From positions 24,288,200 to 24,352,199 of the forward strand of contig OZ024724.1 of the NCBI GenBank assembly GCA_964016875.1: a stretch of DNA of 64,000 nt, written 5' to 3'. A program made the position numbers and the translations under genes. This stretch comes from Fallopia convolvulus (Eukaryota > Streptophyta > Magnoliopsida > Caryophyllales > Polygonaceae). This document shows, piece after piece, positions 58,901-64,000 of the stretch. Position 1 is the first letter of the stretch; every line of letters starts with the position of its first letter. The notes beneath the pieces were generated by a model. That model had not been told where the DNA came from, made no database searches, and saw only the letters and a program-made list of their open reading frames with translations.

Positions 58901-59795
58901 TGCCTGGGTATTGTATCCACCCACTTGCATGGCATCTTTGATTTGCCACTGAACGCAAAAAGAACCTTATATAAAGCAATGGGTACAGAATATATCAACG
59001 GTCAGACAGTACCAACATGGGAGTTGATAGATGGCGTCTGTAGAGAGAGTCTTGCATTCGAAACAGCCACGAAAGAAGGAATGCCTGAAACACTAGTTCG
59101 AAGAGCAGAAGAACTCTATCTGGCAGTATATGCAAGGGAAAAAATCTTGAATGGAAGATCAAACAATGTTACAAGTGTAAATGGTTCTGATGAAGCTCGT
59201 AGCAGGAGAAGTGTAATGTCAGCGGGGAAAGCCAATTTGGAGATTAAGCTGACTGACCAATTGCCTGTCTTACAAAATGATATTGAAGCTGCTGTGACAA
59301 AAATATGCAATAAGAAGCTCAGTGAGTTGAATTTGTCAGCGTCTCTGGACATCAAATGTGTCTCAATTGCTGCTAGGGAACAACCGCCTCCGTCAACTGT
59401 AGGAGCCTCATGTGTCTACTTGATGCTGAGGCCTGACAAGAGAATATACGTTGGGCAGGTAATCAATTGTTCTTGAATTGTACTCTCATCTTGTTTTTGT
59501 GCTTTGGAAGAATTGCATGATCCTAACACATGTAATCACATTATATCGTCTTGCTCTGCAGACAGATGATCTTCAAGGTAGAGTTCGAGCTCATCGCTCA
59601 AAGGAAGGGTTGCAGAATGCGACATTCCTTTACTTCCTTGTCTTGGGGAAAAGTTTGGCTTGCCAACTCGAAACCCTTCTCATCAACCAGCTTGCTGATC
59701 AAGGCTTCCATCTTGCAAACGTTGCTGATGGTAAGCACCGAAACTTTGGCACATCAGGCGTTGTCTTGGAGGGTGTTTCGAGTATTCCTTTGTAA
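40818..59795 (+). CDS. MSH1: MSH1: organellar MutS homologue with C-terminal GIY-YIG domain, 22 exons, 1137 aa
   Basis: Coding exons: 40818-40939, 41839-41977, 42082-42179, 43081-43156, 43286-43405, 44510-44557, 45929-45993, 47806-47891, 48703-48867, 50774-50883, 50964-51069, 51157-51232, 51916-51974, 52792-52859, 53801-53974, 55507-55713, 56305-56561, 56636-56779, 57258-57315, 57951-58250, 58757-59458, 59562-59795. All introns are GT-AG, and the joined frame (3414 nt) is open. Residues 1-65 are Arg/Ser-rich and almost free of acidic residues, as in an organelle presequence. VGDFYEAIG (146-154) is the MutS mismatch-binding FYE motif. Walker A GPNGGGKS is at 769-776, Walker B LIDE at 846-849, followed by the STH block. 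The GIY-YIG domain (about 1043-1130) has CVY, YVG (1057-1059), R1069 and E1097. In plants MSH1 limits ectopic recombination and mutation in mitochondria and plastids. The start was chosen because VSFPKW follows as in Arabidopsis MSH1, which also has 22 exons and about 1118 residues. Confidence 0.97.
40947..40981 (+). repeat. (TC)n microsatellite at the start of MSH1 intron 1
   Basis: About 17 TC dinucleotides begin seven bases after the exon 1 donor (GT at 40940-40941), so length changes would fall immediately behind the splice site. Confidence 0.9.
44558..45928. other. MSH1 intron 6
   Basis: 1371 bp. The stretch 44980-45350 is less AT-rich than the rest and contains promoter- or LTR-like sequence (CTCTATTTATGTGG, TGTAACCCCCAGCC at 45316), but no paired repeat or protein remnant was found. 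Confidence 0.4.
46768..47330 (+). mobile_element. Possible Helitron relic in MSH1 intron 7
   Basis: The left end reads A then TCAATATATATATTATAAACG, like Helitron 5' ends. Near the right side GTCATGC AG GCATGAC (47310-47325) is a perfect hairpin. The expected CTRR terminus about ten bases after the hairpin is not present, so only part of the signature is met. The body is extremely AT-rich and non-coding. Confidence 0.35.
48046..48591 (-). mobile_element. Non-autonomous Helitron in MSH1 intron 8, 546 bp
   Basis: On the minus strand the right-hand end starts A|TCAATAACTATATAGTAAAG. The left-hand end has the hairpin GTCGTAC ATG GTACGAC, then AGGTACAA, then CTAG|T. This meets the Helitron pattern: host A and T, 5' TC, 3' hairpin 8-12 bases before CTRR, no duplication. 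No Rep/helicase coding is present. It lies wholly inside the intron and leaves both splice sites intact. Confidence 0.7.
48868..50773. other. MSH1 intron 9, the longest intron
   Basis: 1906 bp with no supported gene or element. The open frames in it (for example minus-strand 49553-49819 and 50188-50478) have no recognisable motif. Confidence 0.6.
54862..55312 (+). mobile_element. Ty1/Copia remnant in MSH1 intron 15
   Basis: The frame 54984-55187 ends with FRELISNESLQVAFL and SREQFADLLTKPHTSRF, the terminal block of Copia RNase H. A purine-rich CAGGGGCA then precedes TG (55189), the expected start of a 3' LTR. The segments 54862-54975 and 55215-55312 are diverged copies of each other (TATTCTAGAATA, ATTACCAGATCAC, ATGCTCATGT.ATTAC), consistent with LTR pieces flanking the stub. 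The rest of the element is missing, probably through internal deletion. Confidence 0.7.
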
Positions 59796-60509
59796 GCATC
59801 ATGTGCAATGGTTTCTCTTTTCATCTTTTGGCATCAAATGTTCCTGGACTGTGGGTCTGGCGATTTTGTAAATTTCTTGTAGCCTGCTCCACCTTTCATT
59901 GCACAAATGTATCTATTGGCAATTGTCATCTTAATGCATATTGACTGCTCGTGTTGTTGAGGTTTATTCAAAGCTTCATCTATTGTCAATTTGTTAAAAA
60001 AAGACATGAACTTGTTCATCCTTAAATTTTTCATAATTTCATTCAATTTTTTTTTTCAGGATACTATCCTTAAGACTTAAACGCTTAGTAATTTCATTCA
60101 ATTTAGGTGATGATACACGTCACGTGTAATTATTAATACAGCCTAATTATCACATTTTAATCATTTTATCATTTTAAATTAATGTATGTAGTATTTAAGT
60201 GCTAACAAACGTATTACAACTGCAAGACTATTGTGAAGTGATAGAATTTAGAAGTGGGGATGCTGAAGTAATTTGTTCTTGTGTGTATATATTGTTCTCT
60301 GATATGCCTCTCTATTTATAGAAGATACTTGGTACAAAAAGTAAGACAAATTTTGTGACAATTTTAGCTTGATGACACGAAAGGTGGCTTATGCACCTAA
60401 TTGAAATTATTGATATGGTTTTTTTGGTTAATCGAGCCAAGTTTTTTTTAGTTAAACCGTGATTTGGTTTATTAGTTCAATTTTGATGGTCATAATTTTT
60501 CGGCTTTAG

Positions 60510-61016
60510 TTTAATCGAAACAACGATGTGGTGCTTGCACTGGGAAATCCTGGTTGCGCTGGTGGCGGGGGTTTATTTCGAGATTCTAAAGGTAAATTTC
60601 TTCAAGGATTTACTTTTCAATGTGGTGCTTGCACTGCTTTACGAGCTGAACTCTTGGGTTTATTTCATGGAATCAAATTGTCTGTTTCTTTGGCTTTCCC
60701 TCAGTTGCTCATAGAATCTGATTCCTCTGTTGCTGTTACTCTGCTGAATTCGGAACTCTTATTGATCAGTGCAAGCAAATGCTAACAAACGCAAGCATGG
60801 TGGCCAAGATTACTCACATTCCTCGTACAGCTAATGGTGCTGCAGACCACTTAGCAAACTTAGCATTGAACAATAATTCAGCTTTTTCTCATGTTCAGGA
60901 ACCCCCTAATTCCATTATTAGCCTTTTGTTTTCTGATGCTGCTAGTCCCCTGTAAACTCTTGATGTTTTGTTTTAATAATATTTAGGGCCTGGCCCTCTC
61001 CTTTTGATCAAAAAAA
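60510..61016 (+). pseudogene. 5'-truncated LINE tail: RNase H and 3' end
   Basis: The frame 60528-60780 reads LGNPGCAGGGGLFRDSKG, then CTALRAELLGLFHGI and LLIESDSSVAV, the start and middle of a LINE RNase H. After a frameshift near 60765 it continues with MVAKITHIPRTANGAADHLANLAL and a stop near 60955. The 3' end TTAGGGCCTGGCCCTCTCC...GATCAAAAAAA fits a plant LINE tail ending at 61016. It is different from the LINE at 6711. No target duplication was identified. Confidence 0.8.
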
Positions 61017-64000
61017 GAGGAGTATGAACAAATTATCAACACTAAAAAAATATCCTCTCGTAATAGATAGTATGTGCTCAACCATGGATATGCTCTTGCA
61101 ATAGACCAAAGAGGAGAATCAAGAATAACCAACCCTAATCATGCAACTCTGAAACTCTCTTCTCTTGTCAATCATACATTAAATTTAACATGCAAGAAAC
61201 TGGAAATAAGCATACATCATAAGGAGATATCAATATAATTAAAATAGTAAGCTCCAGCAAGGCCACCCAACTTTCATTGGAATATGGTCATACTCAAATA
61301 ATGCTAAAAAACTACGTACCAACACCAACTTTCATTGTACATTCATAATAGATATGTTACTTGGAAATATATAGATCTCTAACAAACTCACTCATGAAAA
61401 TTTAGGCAAAAGTTGTCACTTGTAAATGATCATGTGAACCTGATCACTAAACTAAAATAAAATCAAGCTCTACTCTAAATTCACGTGTATCATGCAATAT
61501 CCACGTAAACATCATATATATTAACACTTACATATCAATATTTCACCTTTTTCTTAGGTTTCTACCCACTCCTAATCTAAGTTATCAACTTCTTCAATGT
61601 ATTAGGGTTTGAAGGAACAAAATAAAAACTCCTATGTATAGAAGTAGGATGAATCATTGGAGATCTTGATGAGTTGGTCTTGGTGACGGTTGGGATGAGA
61701 GCTTCACACGTTCATAGATGAGAAAGCTTCTAGCACACACATCATTAGCCTTGGATAGTAGCGTAACATTGAATTAGACAAGTATCGACGATGTCGTGTT
61801 TATGGATCTTTTTATTCTAGTGATAAATGAAAGATATGAATGCCTAAAAAATATTAACTACCAACAATAATCTATGGTTGAAACGTACTCTCTAAGATTA
61901 TAATATTTTATAAGGATCACTACTCCTATAAATATGTTTTCTATATCCCTAATTTTATTACATGGATAATTGATTTTGCTTAAACATTATCTAGCCTTCT
62001 TACACCATAACTAATAAAAAAAACCAATGTATACCTTTTCAAAGAAACCTCTTCTTTGATCAAAAGAAAGGAAACCTCGACGCTCTTGCTTAATTGCCAT
62101 TCACTTCATCGCATCACCAAACATTCCCTAAGGATTTTACCTCAAATTTCTTGAACAATCGGTTCGATTTTAGAGCTTATGATGATGACGTGATGTGAAT
62201 AACAGAAATTTGACAAGTTCTAGTTGGAACCCTTGAGTTTAAGGGTATTTTGGTTAGTGTTTCAAAATATTTTTTTCAATTGGTGGCCCTAAGGTTTTGG
62301 GTTTCCTTGCTCAAGATAATCTTTTCCCAATTCTTACCTTCTTTGTTTGAATTGATTAAATCAATACCCACCTTTGCATTCCTCACCCGTAAATTAGTCG
62401 GATTTGACTCCTAAAATACCTAAATGCGCACCCAAACTATTTGATTTAAATTCTGAAATAACAACACTTTTTAGATTTTTTTCATATTCAAACTTACCTA
62501 GAACAAGTTTAAGTCCTCATTTGCACCCTTCTCACCGCCTCCTTTTGCTAAGTCGCCATTTGGTACTTTCATGACATTTCATGAGTCAAGCCATGTCTAG
62601 ATGAGCCCATCTAAGCCACGTCAAGTAGCCCAATTACTCCTTTTGGACTAACCAAAAGTTTGGCTATGGATCTAACAAATTTAAATGTTAGGGACAACAA
62701 TAGGATTAAATTTAATCTTGGACATCAACCAATACCCTTAAACTTAGGGCATCTACTAGAATTTCTCTAAGAATTTCAAAGTTTGAGTGAAGAACTATTT
62801 GTTTTTGTACATATATTGATCATTGATATACCTCTATTTACAAAAGCGACTTCGTACAAAAAGCTAAAAACTTTTTCTTTTGAAAATCTTGCATAATTTC
62901 TGACAAGTACAATACAAGTGGATTGTTCAGTTAATTACAAAAATTTTCAACAGAGCAAATAATATCTATGGTGTATTATGATAACATGAAAAATATTTCG
63001 CGTTCACTAAACAAGCTTGTTATGCAAAAATAAGATGGATAATGCTTCACAATTTCCCTAGTTGTGGCGACCTAGTGAATGGGGATTATTGGTTGATCGT
63101 GAGTTTAATCTCTACATATTCCATGCTGAAAAATTAAGTTTCACCATATTTTACCTATTAGATTGAGCTGATCAGTGCAAACTAGTTTGCTTGGTTTATT
63201 AGTCTTAAGGATTTTGGATTTACTATGTTTACCTAGGTTGATGCCTTTAATCATTCAAGACTTACCATGTAGATTGTTCACGCATATGTAAACAAACATA
63301 CATTGATGCATATGTTATCACAAGGAAGAGAAGAACGAGAGCGTTTTGCAAAAAACTTGTAAGTCTACACTTGAATAAATAGGGAAAAGAAAGGTTGCTT
63401 TAAGAGAAATTAAAAATTGCATATTTATGTAACCAAAACCGTTGCACAAACATACAAGTTTAGTACGTAGTAGTATTTTAAGGGCCGATCTACAAGGACT
63501 AATGTGATATGAATTGTATCTCTACTAATAATCTAGGCCATAAAAATAAGAAATGAGTGAAATCTGTAATAATATAATAAATAAAAATAAAATAAGGGAT
63601 AAAAAATTTGTGGGATGAATATGTCTAAAGTTAAAGATCAACACAACAATATTTAAGTAAATAAATCACACTTTACGTGAATCTACTATGAATTATTTGA
63701 AGGTAACTATTCAAGGTAATTACTAATTGCTCTCGAATAGTAGCAAATATGCCTAGAAATTAACATCCACTTTCACAACTTGCTAACTAAAATCTAGGGC
63801 ACTTGGGCTCTTAGAATCTAAGCACAAGAGATATGCAAACGCCAAACATGATATGGTTCAAGGCCAAACAACATGGATCGGCAAAGGGATATGCAAGATC
63901 GGTTCAAGGCACAAGTTTGAAGGCAAAAATGTCTTGCAAATCCAAGAAAAATCAGATCTAGAGAAGTGATTTTAAGTGGTATACCTCGTGTGACTTTGAT
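61017..64000. other. Intergenic region downstream of MSH1
   Basis: No gene is supported. The segment 62789-62870 is a diverged direct repeat of 60265-60345 (shared TATATATTG, GATAT.CCTCT.TATTTA and GTACAAAAAG), spaced about 2.52 kb and bracketing the LINE tail. A possible SINE head lies at 63064-63112. Confidence 0.5.
63064..63112 (+). other. tRNA-like boxes, possible SINE head
   Basis: TGGCGACCTAGTGAATGG (63064-63081) resembles a polymerase III A box in its SINE context, and GTGAGTTTAATCTC (63099-63112) is B-box-like. No tail or duplication was confirmed. Confidence 0.3.

Noticed and set aside
1..64000. Search for CRISPR arrays, bacterial operons, rRNA and complete tRNA genes.
   Set aside because: None is present; the window is a plant nuclear region, and the tRNA-like boxes do not form complete cloverleaves.

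Overview
This is a plant nuclear window, almost certainly from a eudicot. It is AT-rich, has very few genes, and carries GT-AG introns and plant-specific mobile elements. Its one intact gene is a 22-exon homologue of plant MSH1. The species cannot be named from the sequence.

Layout. (a) 1-4.2 kb is intergenic, with a roughly 260-bp tandem repeat at 2.4-3.4 kb. (b) 4.2-37.3 kb is one stack of nested transposons. The outermost layer is a CACTA (En/Spm) element: a left end with TGGTCGC subterminal repeats at 4192-5534, and the C-terminal part of its TNP2-type transposase at 34336-36080. A Ty3/Gypsy LTR sits inside it (5535-6710 plus 32705-34335). A 5'-truncated LINE with a 14-bp target duplication split that LTR (6711-32690). 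A minus-strand Ty3/Gypsy element with about 2.75-kb LTRs then entered the RNase H region of the LINE (10573-32348, duplication AATTT). A young Athila/Tat-like Ty3/Gypsy element entered that one (18090-28664, LTRs 1409 bp each, duplication ATTAA). A Tourist-type MITE also sits in the CACTA end (4229-4942). (c) 37.3-40.5 kb holds another decayed element with palindromic GGCCGTAACGGCC-type motifs, a broken plant-mobile-domain gene and a small hAT-like MITE. (d) 40.8-59.8 kb is MSH1 on the + strand. Its exons join into an open frame of 1137 codons. Its introns hold a 546-bp Helitron-like insert, a Copia remnant and other AT-rich sequence. (e) 59.8-64 kb is intergenic, with a LINE tail and a possible SINE.

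Function. MSH1 is the only gene likely to serve the host: an organelle-targeted MutS homologue fused to a GIY-YIG nuclease domain, known in plants to suppress recombination and mutation in mitochondrial and plastid DNA. Everything else recognisable is transposon-derived. Only the innermost Athila/Tat-like element looks recent, and its polyprotein frame is interrupted by two stop codons and a late frameshift.

Most notable observations: the stack can be resolved layer by layer with target duplications; the 3' LTR appears to have been left by a deletion that also removed most of the CACTA transposase; and the innermost element carries a recurring GC-rich palindrome set (TCGGACCGA, TCGGGCCCGA, TCGGTCCGA) in its LTR, gag, pol and 3' region.
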